NCBI GenBank assembly: GCA_963800725.1 | Contig: CAWDCE010000024.1 | Span: 1 to 64,000 of the forward strand | Source: Bog-473 sp963800725 | GTDB lineage: Bacteria; Actinomycetota; Acidimicrobiia; Acidimicrobiales; RAAP-2 | Reading direction: 5' to 3' | DNA: 64,000 nucleotides | Shown here: piece by piece, positions 1-9,642 of the stretch | How positions within the stretch are numbered: the first letter of the stretch is position 1 | Layout: each line of letters begins with the position of its first letter | Translations under genes and position numbers: made by a program | Notes under the pieces: generated by a model | What the model was told of the DNA's origin: nothing | What the model saw: the letters and a program-made list of their open reading frames with translations, nothing else | The model's database searches: none

Positions 1-325
1 CGACGCGGCCGGGGTGCCGCGCCGCCAACCACGCCACTTCTTCGGCCACCAGTGCGGTGGCCCGTAGTGGGAGGAGCAATGGGCACGCCGCTCCCCAACC
101 AAGGGGGTTCTCCTCGAGGATGAAGGTGATCATCTGCAGCGGATTGGGGAGATACCCGGCGAAGCCCCCGTGGTGTTCGCTCGTCATGATGCCGTCGAAT
201 CCGCCGGTGAGTCCCAGCTGAGCCTGCGTGCAGAACTCGGCCACCACCGAGTGGGCCGCCAGTTCGTTATGGGGATAGAGGCGCAGGGAGACCGACCCGG
301 GGCAAAATGGGGCCGAATCGCTCAC
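1..325 (-). CDS. LLM-class (luciferase-like) flavin-dependent oxidoreductase, N-terminal part, cut by window edge
   Basis: About 108 N-terminal residues are visible; the rest lies beyond position 1. The sequence has the pattern of luciferase-like monooxygenase starts: a short beta strand (VSLRLYPHNEL), a helix, then GGFDGIMTSEHHGGFAGYL, followed by PLQMITF and the PLLLPLRATALVAEEVAWL helix. These family members use FMN or F420 to oxidise small substrates. The GTG at 325 is the best start, because the frame is closed by the stop codon of the upstream acyl-CoA dehydrogenase at 368, with a 42-bp gap and the same strand. The two are probably co-transcribed. The substrate cannot be told; the context suggests terpenoid or branched acyl catabolism. 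Confidence 0.75.
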   Translation of the reverse strand, partial: MSDSAPFCPGSVSLRLYPHNELAAHSVVAEFCTQAQLGLTGGFDGIMTSEHHGGFAGYLPNPLQMITFILEENPLGWGAACPLLLPLRATALVAEEVAWLAARHPGRV

Positions 326-367
326 ACGCTCGACGATAGCGGTGACCCGCTTCTGACTCGTGGCGCT

Positions 368-1516
368 TCAGTCGGTGGCGAAACCGTCGAGGCGGGCCAA
401 GATCCGAAGCATGACCTCGTCGGCGCCGGCCCCGATGGAATCGAGCCGGGTGTCACGGTAGAAGCGCGAGGCCCAGTGCTCTTCCATGTAGGCAATTCCT
501 CCGTGAAACTGCACACACACGTCGGCCACCTCACGTTGCAGCCTCGAACCCATGAGTTTGCCGATGGTGGCGAAACGGGTGGCATCCTCGCCGCGCAACA
601 CCGCGTCGGCCGAAGCGAGGGCGTAGTGCTTGAGCATGTCGTGGCGGGCCGCGAGTTCTGCGAGGACGAACTGGAGATGTTGGTTGGCCAACAACGGCTT
701 GCCGAAGGCCTGGCGCTGGGCGAGGTAGCCCTTGGTGCGTTCCAGCGCCTGTTCGATGGACCCGACCTGTTTGTAGACCGTGATCAAGCGCTCCGCTTGA
801 AACTGCACCATTTGTTGTTGGAATCCCCGCCCGATCTCGCCAATGGTGTTGGCCACCGGCACGCGCACGTCGGTGAAGGACAACTCGGCGGTGTCGCTCG
901 ACCACATGCCCAACTTGGCCAGCTTGCGTGCGACTGCGACGCCGGGGGTGGCGCACGGGACCACAATGAGGGACATGCCGCGGTGCCCGCCCTCGTCGTC
1001 GTTGCGCGCCAACAGGCACAGCCAATCGGCCTGGGTACCGTTGGTGATGTAGAGCTTGCTCCCGTTGATGACCCATTCGTCACCGTCTCTGACCGCTCGG
1101 GTCCGGATGCCGGCCACGTCGCTGCCGGCGTCGGGTTCGGTGACCGCAATGGACGCCACGAGTTCGCCGCGGATCGACGGCGCGAGGTAGCGCTCTTTGA
1201 ACTCGGGTGAGCCGTAGCGTGCCAGAGCCGGGGTGGCCATCGACATCTGGACAGCCATCGCCATGGGCACACCGCCACAGTTGATCCGACCCATTTCCTC
1301 GCCGGCGATCACGGTGAAGGAGTGGTCGGCCCCCATCCCGCCATAGGCCTCGTCGTATTCGAGGCCCAAGAGCCCGACGGCGCCCAATTTCGGAAAAAGC
1401 TCGTGGGCGGGGAAGGTGCGCGCCGCCTCCCACTCGTCGATGTAGGGCTCGATCTCGCGGGCGAAGAGGTCCCGCAGGGACTTTCGGAAGATCTGATGCT
1501 CTTCGGTCTCGATCAC
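368..1516 (-). CDS. acyl-CoA dehydrogenase (citronellyl-CoA/isovaleryl-CoA dehydrogenase-like, AtuD-like)
   Basis: A 382-aa FAD-dependent acyl-CoA dehydrogenase that introduces a 2,3-double bond into an acyl-CoA thioester. Family signatures are present: VTEPDAGSD near residues 125-133, WVINGSKLYITNG at 148-160 and the C-terminal QFHGGIAYMEEHWASRFYRD. The usual medium-chain catalytic Glu of the YEGTSQI motif is replaced (GAGADEV). A Glu lies instead at E242 in the AERL helix, the position used by isovaleryl-CoA-type enzymes, which handle 3-methyl-branched substrates. This fits the divergent carboxylase operon. The GTG start at 1516 has TAACGT 6 nt upstream, so the mRNA is probably leaderless. 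AtuD versus isovaleryl- or long-chain specificity cannot be settled from sequence alone. Confidence 0.9.
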   Translation of the reverse strand: MIETEEHQIFRKSLRDLFAREIEPYIDEWEAARTFPAHELFPKLGAVGLLGLEYDEAYGGMGADHSFTVIAGEEMGRINCGGVPMAMAVQMSMATPALARYGSPEFKERYLAPSIRGELVASIAVTEPDAGSDVAGIRTRAVRDGDEWVINGSKLYITNGTQADWLCLLARNDDEGGHRGMSLIVVPCATPGVAVARKLAKLGMWSSDTAELSFTDVRVPVANTIGEIGRGFQQQMVQFQAERLITVYKQVGSIEQALERTKGYLAQRQAFGKPLLANQHLQFVLAELAARHDMLKHYALASADAVLRGEDATRFATIGKLMGSRLQREVADVCVQFHGGIAYMEEHWASRFYRDTRLDSIGAGADEVMLRILARLDGFATD

Positions 1517-1522
1517 GCTTTG

Positions 1523-1528
1523 ACGTTA
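1523..1528 (-). promoter_or_regulatory. -10 box of leaderless promoter for acyl-CoA dehydrogenase
   Basis: TAACGT on the minus strand ends 6 nt before the GTG at 1516, so transcription would start at or next to the start codon. The same arrangement recurs at many genes of this window. There is no ribosome binding site. Confidence 0.5.
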
Positions 1529-1569
1529 CCACCGGGTAACCGGCTCTCCCCGGGGTCGCCCTGGCCCCC

Positions 1570-1575
1570 TACACT
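1570..1575 (+). promoter_or_regulatory. -10 box of leaderless promoter for the carboxylase operon
   Basis: TACACT ends 8 nt before the GTG at 1584. With the divergent box at 1523-1528 it makes a 67-bp divergent promoter region that could coordinate both halves of the catabolic locus. Confidence 0.5.
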
Positions 1576-1583
1576 GCGCATTT

Positions 1584-2348
1584 GTGACAGTCGAGATGGT
1601 GCACATCACCCATGCGCATTCGGTTCGCACCCTCACACTTGACTCCCCGAAGAACAAGAGCGCGCTGTCGAGGCAACTGCTCGACGAACTGGCGAGCGGG
1701 CTGGCTGAGGCGGCGTCGGACCCGTTGGTTCGGGTGATCGTCGTGACCGGCACCGGCTCGGTGTTTTGCTCGGGGGCTGACCTGCGCGAACGGGCCGACG
1801 GCGCCACCAATCGGCTCCCCGAGATCTTCGACACCATCCGCGGTGCAGGTCCACCCGTGATCGCCAAGGTCAACGGGCACGCGAGGGCCGGCGGCCTCGG
1901 GCTCATTGCTGCGGCCGACCTCGCTGTGGCTGGGGCGGCCGCAAACTTTGCCTTCAGCGAAGTGCGGGTGGGGGTGGCCCCCGCCATGATCATGGTGCCG
2001 GCGTTGGCGGTGTGTGACCACCGCTTCCTCGCCCGCATGATGTTGAGTGGTGAAAGGTTCAGCGCAGTCGAAGCGGCGCAGGCCGGACTCCTCAATGCGG
2101 TGGCTGACGACGCGGTGGCGCTCGAGCAATGGTGCGATTCGGTGATTACCTCGATTCTCAAATCGGCTCCCGGTGCGGTGGCGGCCACCAAAGGACTCCT
2201 GAGGGATCTGCCCGGCCGGGCTTGGACGGCGGCCCTCGAGGACGCGCAAGCGCGGTCGGCTGCGTTGTTCTCCGGCACCGAAGCGACCGAAGGAATGGCG
2301 GCCTTCTTGGAAAAGCGCTTGCCGTCGTGGGACCGGTCCGTCCAATGA
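1584..2348 (+). CDS. enoyl-CoA hydratase/isomerase family protein (AtuE/methylglutaconyl-CoA hydratase-like)
   Basis: A 254-aa crotonase-fold protein that would hydrate an enoyl-CoA. The oxyanion-hole strands are visible (VFCSGADLRERADGA near residues 54-68; HARAGGLGLIAAADLAVA near 99-116), as is the FAFSEVRVGVAPAMI segment. In acyclic terpene (Atu) and leucine pathways this step follows the biotin-dependent carboxylation and hydrates a glutaconyl-CoA. The gene is first in the rightward operon, starts at a GTG with a -10 box just upstream, and its TGA overlaps the next ATG (ATGA). That coupling supports work on the carboxylase product. Exact substrate is inferred. Confidence 0.85.
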   Translation: MTVEMVHITHAHSVRTLTLDSPKNKSALSRQLLDELASGLAEAASDPLVRVIVVTGTGSVFCSGADLRERADGATNRLPEIFDTIRGAGPPVIAKVNGHARAGGLGLIAAADLAVAGAAANFAFSEVRVGVAPAMIMVPALAVCDHRFLARMMLSGERFSAVEAAQAGLLNAVADDAVALEQWCDSVITSILKSAPGAVAATKGLLRDLPGRAWTAALEDAQARSAALFSGTEATEGMAAFLEKRLPSWDRSVQ

Positions 2349-3946
2349 GCGCGCCGATCGTTTCGCATCTCGATGTCACCAGTGATGCATTCGCCGCCAA
2401 CGCAGATGCGATGTCGGCCATGGTCGCGGATATCGAAGCGCTCCACGAGCGGTTGCTCGAAGGGGGCGGCGCCCAGTACGTCGAGCGACATCGATCGAGG
2501 GACAAGATGATGGTGCGAGAGCGCCTCGAGGCCCTGGTCGACCCGGGCACGCCGGTCCTCGAGTTGTGCCCGCTGGCCGGACTCGAGACCGACGATCCCC
2601 TGGGCGGAGGGGTAGTCGTCGCGTTGGCCGAGATTTCGGGCACGCAGTGCCTGGTCATTGCCAACGACCCGACGGTGCGCGGGGGGACCACCAGTCCGAC
2701 CACGATCAAGAAATTGCTCCGTGCCATGGACGTGGCCGAGACGAACCGACTGCCTTTGGTGATTCTGGTCGAGTCCGGCGGAGCGGATCTGCCCCGCCAA
2801 GCCGATGTCTTTGTGCCCGGTGGCGAACAGTTCCGGCGCCTGACCCAACTCTCGGCGCAAGGGATCGCGACGATCTGCGTGGTCTTTGGTTCCTCGACCG
2901 CGGGCGGGGCCTATCTGCCGGGGATGAGCGACTACACCATCATGGTCGAGGGTCGGGCCCGGGTGTTCTTGGGCGGCCCGCCTCTGGTCAAGATGGCCAT
3001 TGGCGAGGACGCGGACGAAGAGGAGCTCGGGGGCGCCGCCATGCACGCGAGGACCTCGGGGTTGTGCGACTACCTCGCTCGTGACGAAGCTGAAGCGCTC
3101 CGGCTCGCCCGAGGAGTCGTCGGGCACCTCCATTGGTCACGCCGGGGCCCCGGACCGGTGGTGCCCGATCCCGATCCCCCGCTTTATGGAGCCGACGAGC
3201 TCTTGGGCATTGCCTCGGTTGACGTGCGCGTGCCGTTCGATGTGCGCGAGATAGTGGCTCGGGTCGTTGACGGATCGCGCTTCGAGGAGTTCAAAGCCGC
3301 CTACGGCGCCCAGCTCGTGTGCGGTTGGGCCACGCTTGGTGGCTACCCCATCGGCATCGTGGCCAACAACGGGATCTTGTTCTCACCCGAAGCCCAAAAG
3401 GGCGCGGAATTCACCGCGCTGTGCAACCGCTCGGATACGCCCATTGTCTTCGTCCAGAACATCACCGGCTTCATGGTGGGGACGTGCTACGAGCAAGGGG
3501 GGATCATCAAAGACGGCGCCAAGTTGATCAACGCCGTGTCCAACTCGACGGTTCCGCACCTGACCCTCATGGTCGGGGCCAGCTATGGCGCGGGCAATTA
3601 CGCCATGGCGGGTCGGGCCTACGATCCCCGGTTTGTCTTCACCTGGCCGAATCATCGCATTGCGGTGATGGGTCCCAAGCAGCTGGCCGGCGTCTTGTCC
3701 ATCGTGCGGCGCAATGCGGCCCAGTTAGCCGGGCGGGACTTCGACGAGGTGGCCGATCAGGAACTGCGAGACGCCACCGAAGCCCAGATCGAGCGCGAGT
3801 CGACGGCGCAGTTCGCCACCGGGCGTCTTTGGGATGACGGCATCATCGACCCGCGCCACACCCGCACCGTGCTGGCCATCGCCCTGACTGCGGTGCACTC
3901 CGCCCCGGTTTCGGGCACCGCGGTCTTCGGGGTGGTCCGACACTGA
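2345..3946 (+). CDS. acyl-CoA carboxylase beta subunit (carboxyltransferase; geranyl-CoA/3-methylcrotonyl-CoA carboxylase type)
   Basis: A 533-aa carboxyltransferase that moves CO2 from carboxybiotin to an acyl-CoA. Both halves of the duplicated crotonase-like fold are present, with VESGGADLPRQADVF, SSTAGGAYLPGMSD and FLGGPPLVKMAIGE in the N-domain, and GILFSPEAQKGAEFT, NITGFMVGT and GASYGAGNYAMAGRAYDP in the C-domain. The segment between EQFRR and LSAQGI is shorter than in classical 3-methylcrotonyl-CoA carboxylases and lacks their conserved aromatic stretch there. That argues for a larger substrate, as in geranyl-CoA carboxylase, but this is inference. The ATG at 2345 overlaps the upstream stop. 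The frame stays open upstream, but ATG 2345 gives the family-like N-terminus. Confidence 0.9.
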   Translation: MSAPIVSHLDVTSDAFAANADAMSAMVADIEALHERLLEGGGAQYVERHRSRDKMMVRERLEALVDPGTPVLELCPLAGLETDDPLGGGVVVALAEISGTQCLVIANDPTVRGGTTSPTTIKKLLRAMDVAETNRLPLVILVESGGADLPRQADVFVPGGEQFRRLTQLSAQGIATICVVFGSSTAGGAYLPGMSDYTIMVEGRARVFLGGPPLVKMAIGEDADEEELGGAAMHARTSGLCDYLARDEAEALRLARGVVGHLHWSRRGPGPVVPDPDPPLYGADELLGIASVDVRVPFDVREIVARVVDGSRFEEFKAAYGAQLVCGWATLGGYPIGIVANNGILFSPEAQKGAEFTALCNRSDTPIVFVQNITGFMVGTCYEQGGIIKDGAKLINAVSNSTVPHLTLMVGASYGAGNYAMAGRAYDPRFVFTWPNHRIAVMGPKQLAGVLSIVRRNAAQLAGRDFDEVADQELRDATEAQIERESTAQFATGRLWDDGIIDPRHTRTVLAIALTAVHSAPVSGTAVFGVVRH

Positions 3947-5922
3947 TGGCCGAGCTCGAGTTGGGCCGGGTGTTGGTGGCCAATCGTGGTGAGATCGCCC
4001 GCCGCATCATCAAAGGCGCCCACGACGCCGGCATTGCGGCGGTGGCGATCTTTGCGCCCGACGACGCCGGGGCGCCCTATGTCGGCGAAGCCGACGTGGC
4101 GGTGGCGTTGTCGGGGAAGTCATTGGCGGAGACGTACTTGAGCATCGAGGCCGTCATCGCAGCAGCCCAGACATCCGGCGCGGATGCGATCCACCCGGGC
4201 TATGGATTCCTGTCGGAAAATGCGGACCTGGCGCAGCGCTGCGAAGCGGCGGGGCTGGTGTGGGTCGGCCCGAGTCCCTCGTCGATGCGGGTCATGGGTC
4301 ACAAGGCCAGAGCCAAAGCAGCCGTCGCCTCGGCGGGAGTGCCGGTGCTCGAGTCAGCGGTACTCGACCCGGCAATGAATGACGACGAGGTGGCGGCGGC
4401 GGCGGCGCCGCTCGGCTATCCCGTGTTGGTCAAAGCCTCGGCGGGCGGCGGCGGGCGCGGCATGCGCCTCGTGAAGAGCGCGGCGGACCTGGTGGACGCC
4501 GTGGCGGCGGCCCGCCGCGAAGCCGGCGCCGCATTCGGGTCCGATGAAGTATTCGTAGAACGCTATCTGGCCTCGCCCCGCCACATCGAGGTCCAAGTTG
4601 TCGGAGATCACCGCGGCACCTTGATCCATCTCTTCGACCGTGAGTGCTCGGTGCAGCGCCGCCACCAAAAGGTCATCGAGGAGGCGCCGGCCGCCATGGT
4701 GGCTCACGACACCCGGGCCCAGATGTGGCGTTCCGCCATTGCCGCGGCCGCAGCGGTTGACTACCGGGGCGTCGGCACGGTCGAGTTCTTGGTCGACGGC
4801 GACGCCTACTACTTCTTGGAGATGAATACCCGCCTCCAGGTCGAGCACGGCGTGACCGAGCTGATTACCGGGGTCGATCTCGTCGGCCTGCAGTTCAGCG
4901 TCGCCTCCGGAGCGGCCGTGCCCGCCCAAGGCTCCATCTCGGCCACCGGCCACGCGGTTGAAGCCCGCCTGTGCGCCGAACGACCGCGTGAGGACTATCG
5001 GCCGACCCCGGGCGTCGCCACCCATGTGGCGTGGCCGCGAGGGCCAGGCCTGCGGGTCGATGCGGCCATCGAGTCCCACAACAAGGTGAGCGCGTCCTAC
5101 GACTCGTTGGTCGCCAAGGTGATGGCGCACGCCGATTCCCGTCACTTCGCCATCGCCCGATTGCGCCGGGCCCTGACCGTCCTCGAGCTTGACGGACTTG
5201 AGACAAATCGTGACCTCCTCGCTGCCGTCGTGGCCGACGAAGCGTTCGAGCGTGGCGATATCGGCATTGACTTCCTCGACGCGCGCCGTGATCTGCGCGA
5301 CGGTGCTCTCGGGGACGACGTCCGTTGCCGCCACGGTGCCGCAGCGGGTTTTGCCCTCTTGCGAGCCAGCGCGTCACGCAGCCTCGTCCCGGGCGGCGCG
5401 GCCGGCTGGCGCAATGTCGGCGTTGCGGGTCACATCGACGACTTACGCGACGCCCACGGTGTGCTCGAAGTCCACGCGCCGTCGTTCGACCGCCCCGCCT
5501 CGGTGCGCATCGACGAGGAATGGCGGGTGATTGCGACCACATCGCTGGACGGTGAACCCGGGGTGGTCGACCTCCTCGCCGACGGCTTGCGCCGCCGCTA
5601 CGCCGTTCGGATCTCGGCTCACGGCGTCGAGGTCAACGGTCCGGAAGGACAATCGAGCTTCTTGGTGCGCAGTCCCGATGACGAGGACCAGCTGGCCGGT
5701 CTGGCGGGGGAGTGTCGAGCAACCCTGCCCGGGGCCATCACCAAGATCTTGGTCCACCAAGGCGACCAGGTCGCCGAAGGTGACGGGCTGGTCGTGCTCG
5801 AAGCCATGAAGATGGAACACACGCTGCGCTCGGGGGGAGCGGGCACGGTGGGCGCCGTGCACTGCACGCTGGGCCAGCAGGTAGACCTCGGTGACCTGTT
5901 GGTGACCGTGACGCCGCAATGA
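3946..5922 (+). CDS. acyl-CoA carboxylase alpha subunit (biotin carboxylase + BCCP)
   Basis: A 658-aa protein with an N-terminal biotin carboxylase domain (VLVANRGEIARRIIKG; GYGFLSENADLA; ATP-grasp glycine loop KASAGGGGRGMR; FLEMNTRLQVEHGVTE) and a C-terminal biotinyl domain in which EAMKMEH places the biotinylated lysine at K622, 36 residues from the end. It carboxylates its own biotin with ATP and bicarbonate and hands the carboxyl to the beta subunit encoded immediately upstream. The start ATG overlaps the upstream stop by one base (TGATG), and its own stop overlaps the next ATG at 5919. The linked order matches geranyl-CoA and methylcrotonyl-CoA carboxylase loci. Confidence 0.92.
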   Translation: MAELELGRVLVANRGEIARRIIKGAHDAGIAAVAIFAPDDAGAPYVGEADVAVALSGKSLAETYLSIEAVIAAAQTSGADAIHPGYGFLSENADLAQRCEAAGLVWVGPSPSSMRVMGHKARAKAAVASAGVPVLESAVLDPAMNDDEVAAAAAPLGYPVLVKASAGGGGRGMRLVKSAADLVDAVAAARREAGAAFGSDEVFVERYLASPRHIEVQVVGDHRGTLIHLFDRECSVQRRHQKVIEEAPAAMVAHDTRAQMWRSAIAAAAAVDYRGVGTVEFLVDGDAYYFLEMNTRLQVEHGVTELITGVDLVGLQFSVASGAAVPAQGSISATGHAVEARLCAERPREDYRPTPGVATHVAWPRGPGLRVDAAIESHNKVSASYDSLVAKVMAHADSRHFAIARLRRALTVLELDGLETNRDLLAAVVADEAFERGDIGIDFLDARRDLRDGALGDDVRCRHGAAAGFALLRASASRSLVPGGAAGWRNVGVAGHIDDLRDAHGVLEVHAPSFDRPASVRIDEEWRVIATTSLDGEPGVVDLLADGLRRRYAVRISAHGVEVNGPEGQSSFLVRSPDDEDQLAGLAGECRATLPGAITKILVHQGDQVAEGDGLVVLEAMKMEHTLRSGGAGTVGAVHCTLGQQVDLGDLLVTVTPQ

Positions 5923-7713
5923 CGACCGACCCGGTCATATTGCGGGTCGCCAACTGCAGCGGGTTCTTCGGTGACCGGATCTCGGCGGCCCAAGAGATGG
6001 TCCAAGGTGGCCCGATCGACGTCCTCACCGGCGACTGGCTGGCCGAGTTGACGATGTACATCTTGCACAAGACCCGCGAACGCAGCGGCGGGTACGCCCG
6101 CACCTTCTTGCGTCAACTTGAAGACGTGCTCCCGACCTGCATCGAGCGAGGCATCACCATCGTGGCCAATGCCGGCGGCTTGAATCCAGAAGGATTGGCT
6201 GGGGCCGTCGCCGAGTTGGCCCGGCGTCAAGGGGTCGCCGTCCGCGTCGCTTCGGTCTCGGGAGACGACATCACCAACCGCGTCCCCGAGTTGCGGGCGG
6301 CCGGATGGCCCTTCGCCAACATCGATACCGGCGAACCGCTCGACGACAATGGCGCGCTCGGTGACGGCGAACGCCTACCTCGGGGCCCGCCCGATCGCCG
6401 ATGCGCTGGGTGCGGGGGCCCAGGTTGTCGTCACCGGCCGGGTCACCGACGCCTCACTCGTCGTCGGTCCCGCCCTCCACGCCTTCAATTGGCGCGACAC
6501 CGACTACGACCAGATCGCCGGGGCCGTGGTCGCCGGGCACGTCATCGAGTGCGGGACCCAGTGCTGCGGTGGCAATTACGCGTTCTTCGACGAGATCCCC
6601 GATGCCGCCCACCTCGGCTTCCCCATCGCCGAGCTCTCAGGCGACGGATCATCGGTCATCACCAAGCACCCGGGAAGCGGCGGGGCGGTGACCCTCGGCA
6701 CCGTGACCGCCCAACTCCTCTACGAGATCGGGGGGCCGCGCGATCTCAGTCCCGACGCTGTGGCCCGCTTCGACTCCATTCACCTTGACCAGGTCGCGCC
6801 GGACCGCGTCCAGATCAGCGGCACCCGCGGCGAGCCACCGCCCCCGACCCTCAAGGTGACGGCAAATCTCGATGCGGGCTGGCGCAACGCGATGACCATG
6901 GTGATCACCGGCGCGCGCGGTGCAGGCCAAGGCGCGCCTGGCCGCGCAAGCGGTGTGGGCGGGCATCGACGGCGGGGTGGCGTCATTCGACGAGACCTCA
7001 GAGGAGCTTGTGGGAGATCTGAGCGGAGCGGGCCTGGCCTTCTTGCGACTCGCGGTGCGCGGCCACGATGAGCGCGCGGTCGGTCGGGCTTTTTCCGCAG
7101 CCGTGGTCGAGACCAGCCTGGCCAGCTATCCCGGCACCTTCTTCACGTCGGCACCGACGTCCGCGCAGGCGGTGGCGCGTTATTGGCCCACCACAATTGC
7201 GAGTCACGAGGTCGCCGCGCTCGTCGCGATCGACGGCCGCGTCATCGACGCCTCGACCCCCGCGGTGCACCAGGGTGGATCGGGTCACGGCGTGGGCCCC
7301 TTGGTCGCTCCGGCGCCGTGGTCGCCGAGCGGCTCGTCGAGGCTCGAGGTCCCGCTTTGGGTCCTCGTCGGTGGACGTTCGGGCGACAAGGGGGGCGATG
7401 CCAATCTCGGGCTCTGGGCCGACTCGCCGATCGTCGAGCAATGGATGTTGGCGCAATTCGATATTGCGTTGCTCAAAGAAATTATGCCGAGGTGCGCGAC
7501 TTCGAGGTCAGCCGCTATCCACTGGCCAATATCGGTGCGCTGAACTTCGTGATCCACCGGTTCTTGGGGTGGGGGGTGGCCGCAAACCTGCGAATGGACA
7601 CCCAGGCCAAGGGGCTGGCCGAACTGGTCCGCTCCCGCCAGGTCGCCGTGCCGGCCGAGCTGGTTGCACACGGTCGTCCCGCGGAGCGTTTAGCCACGCT
7701 TTTGGACACATAG
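5919..7713 (+). CDS. DUF1446 / AtuA-like acyclic terpene utilisation protein, frameshifted in three places as assembled
   Basis: Read across three frame breaks this is a roughly 597-aa DUF1446 protein, like AtuA of Pseudomonas terpene catabolism. Pieces: from the ATG at 5919 (VANCSGFFGDRISAAQEMV; ANAGGLNPEGLA); from about 6350 (SVTANAYLGARPIADAL; VVVTGRVTDASLVVGPAL; ECGTQCCGGNYAFF; ITKHPGSGGAV); from about 6920 (QAKARLAAQAVWAG; GGRSGDKGGDANLGLW); from about 7490 (VRDFEVSRYPLANIGALNF) to TAG at 7713. The first two breaks behave as one extra base (near 6350 and in the GC run near 6915); the third behaves as one lost base near 7490. All family blocks are intact and collinear, so sequencing indels are more likely than decay. 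Biochemical role of AtuA is unknown. Confidence 0.8.
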
Positions 7714-7773
7714 CGCGCTAGGTTCAAGAGGAATCACGCACTATTCGAGTAACACGGACACCGGAGCGACGAC

Positions 7774-9601
7774 ATGAGTCCTGGGGAAGCTTCTATGGCG
7801 ACGGCAGCCGGGCAACCACAAGTGCGCAGCCCGCTCGGGCGATTTCTCTTCGACCACACCATTGAGGAGTACCCGCACGGGGGTCGCCGTTGGGGGTATC
7901 TGTCCCTGGCCGTTCTCGCCACGGTCGTCCTCTATTACGTCTATTACACCCAGACCGGCGTCACCCCGAATATTTTGGCCGGTTTCCACATGAGCTTCGC
8001 CTTCTATATCGGCATCATTGTGGTTTCCAATCTCATGGGGGCGTTTGCCTCGTTACCGGCCGGGCGGACCGACCGGCTCGGGCGCACCAACGTGGTGATC
8101 TACGGCCTCCTTATCGTCGGGCTTCTCACCGCCATTGGCATCCCGCTGTCGTCGAACGAGTGGGACTACGCCATCGTCACTTGCCTCATCGGTATCGTCG
8201 AAGGGGCGATCCTGGTCGCCACCCCCGCGCTGGTACGCGACTTCAGCCCCCAGCTCGGTCGAGCATCGGCCATGGGCTTTTGGACCATTGGTCCGGTAGC
8301 GGGAAGTCTTCATCACCTCCTTGGTGGCGCTGCACACCCTCGACCACTTCGGCCAGACCCACTGGAAGAGCCAGTTCGTCATCTCTGGGGTCGCGGCCCT
8401 GGTGGTGTTTGCGGTGTCGCTGTTCTTCTTGAAGGATCTGTCACCGCAGTTGCGCGATCAACTCATGGTTTCAGCGCGAGACCAGGCGTTGGTCGAAGCC
8501 CGCGCCCGTGGCTTGACCGACCGTCAGCTGATGGAAGCGACGGACAAGCCTTGGAAGCAGATCTTCAAGTGGGACCTGGTCGGGATGTCGATCGGCATCG
8601 CGTTGTTCTTGCTGGTCTATTACGCGGCCGCGAGCCTCTTCACCATCTATTACCCGGTGATCTTCAAGAATCCCGACGGCTCGGGCTTTTCGGTGACCCA
8701 GGCCAACGGGTTGAACACCTGGTTCTGGGCGGCCGACATGATCTCTTTGGTCGTCGTAGGGATGCTCTCAGATGCCTTGAAGGTCCGAAAGCCCTTCATG
8801 CTGGTCGGTGCCGTGGTGTCGATGGTCATGTTGGTCATCTTCTTGGGCAATGCCACCGATGCGCATACCGGTTATTACACGCTGGCGGTCGAGGCCATGC
8901 TGCTCGCTCTCGGCCTTTCGTTGGTCTTCGCGCCGTGGATGGCGGGTTACACCGAGAGCGTCGAAGACAAGAACCCCGCCCTGGTCGGTACCGGGCTTGC
9001 CTTGTGGGGTTGGATACTTCGACTCACGGTCGGCTTGTCGTTCATCTTCTTGCCTGTGGTCATCACGAGCGTCAACCCCATCGTCGACAACCTCCCGGTC
9101 GCCCAGACGGTCATTGGCGGCCAGACCATCCAGGCCTTCGCCACCCAACATCCCCAGACCATCGCGTTCGCCACCGAGCACGCTGCGTTGTTGACGTTGC
9201 TCAACAAGGACCCTGCCCTCGCCAACAAGGTCGGGGCGGACCCAACGGCCGCCAACATCGCGGCGGCCGAGAAGGTGTTCGGGGCCAAGGGCCTTTCCCA
9301 ACTCGCCCAGTACAAGGTCCAGTTGGAACACCTGATCGCCCCGTACCCAGACCAGTTGACCTTCATCGCGGCCCATGAGTCCCAGCTCAATAGCCTCAAC
9401 TCGGCCCAGAAGCAGGCGCCCAAGCAGTGGCAGCACTGGTTCTACGTCGACCTGGCGGGCATGATCATCTTCATCCCGCTCATCTGGCTGACCAAGGGCC
9501 GCTGGAAGCCATCGTCGGCCCGCCGCGACGAAGCCGAGCACGATGCCCGCGTCAACGAGGAGTTGGCCCGCCTCATCGGCGAAGGTTCCGTCAAGGTCTA
9601 G
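7774..9601 (+). CDS. MFS transporter with long extracytoplasmic loop before the last helix (frameshift near 8303)
   Basis: A major-facilitator permease of about 608 aa once one extra base near 8301-8305 is allowed for: the frame passes from FWTIGPVAG to VFITSLVALHTLDHFG. The cytoplasmic loop signature GRTDRLGRTNVV follows the second helix. Between the penultimate and last helices there is an unusual hydrophilic, alanine/asparagine-rich segment of about 100 residues (coded by roughly 9090-9430, for example LLTLLNKDPALANKVGAD). The gene follows the carboxylase/DUF1446 operon by 60 bp on the same strand and probably imports the pathway substrate. Two starts are possible: ATG 7774 after GGAGCG, or ATG 7795 after GGGGAAG. 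Confidence 0.8.
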
Positions 9602-9642
9602 GACCCCGGCGCGCCGTGTTGGCCCACGGCGTGAAGGGTCCG

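Noticed and set aside
170..1210. Long open frame on the plus strand opposite the acyl-CoA dehydrogenase
   Set aside because: High-GC antisense shadow; translation shows no family motif while the minus strand is a complete acyl-CoA dehydrogenase.
1526..3133. 535-codon open frame on the minus strand opposite the hydratase and carboxyltransferase
   Set aside because: Antisense shadow with biased composition; the plus strand carries two full conserved genes with coupled starts and stops.
5919..7713. Programmed frameshifting in the DUF1446 gene
   Set aside because: Three breaks of different direction, no slippery heptamer with a downstream pseudoknot recognised, and similar breaks in unrelated genes; assembly error is simpler.
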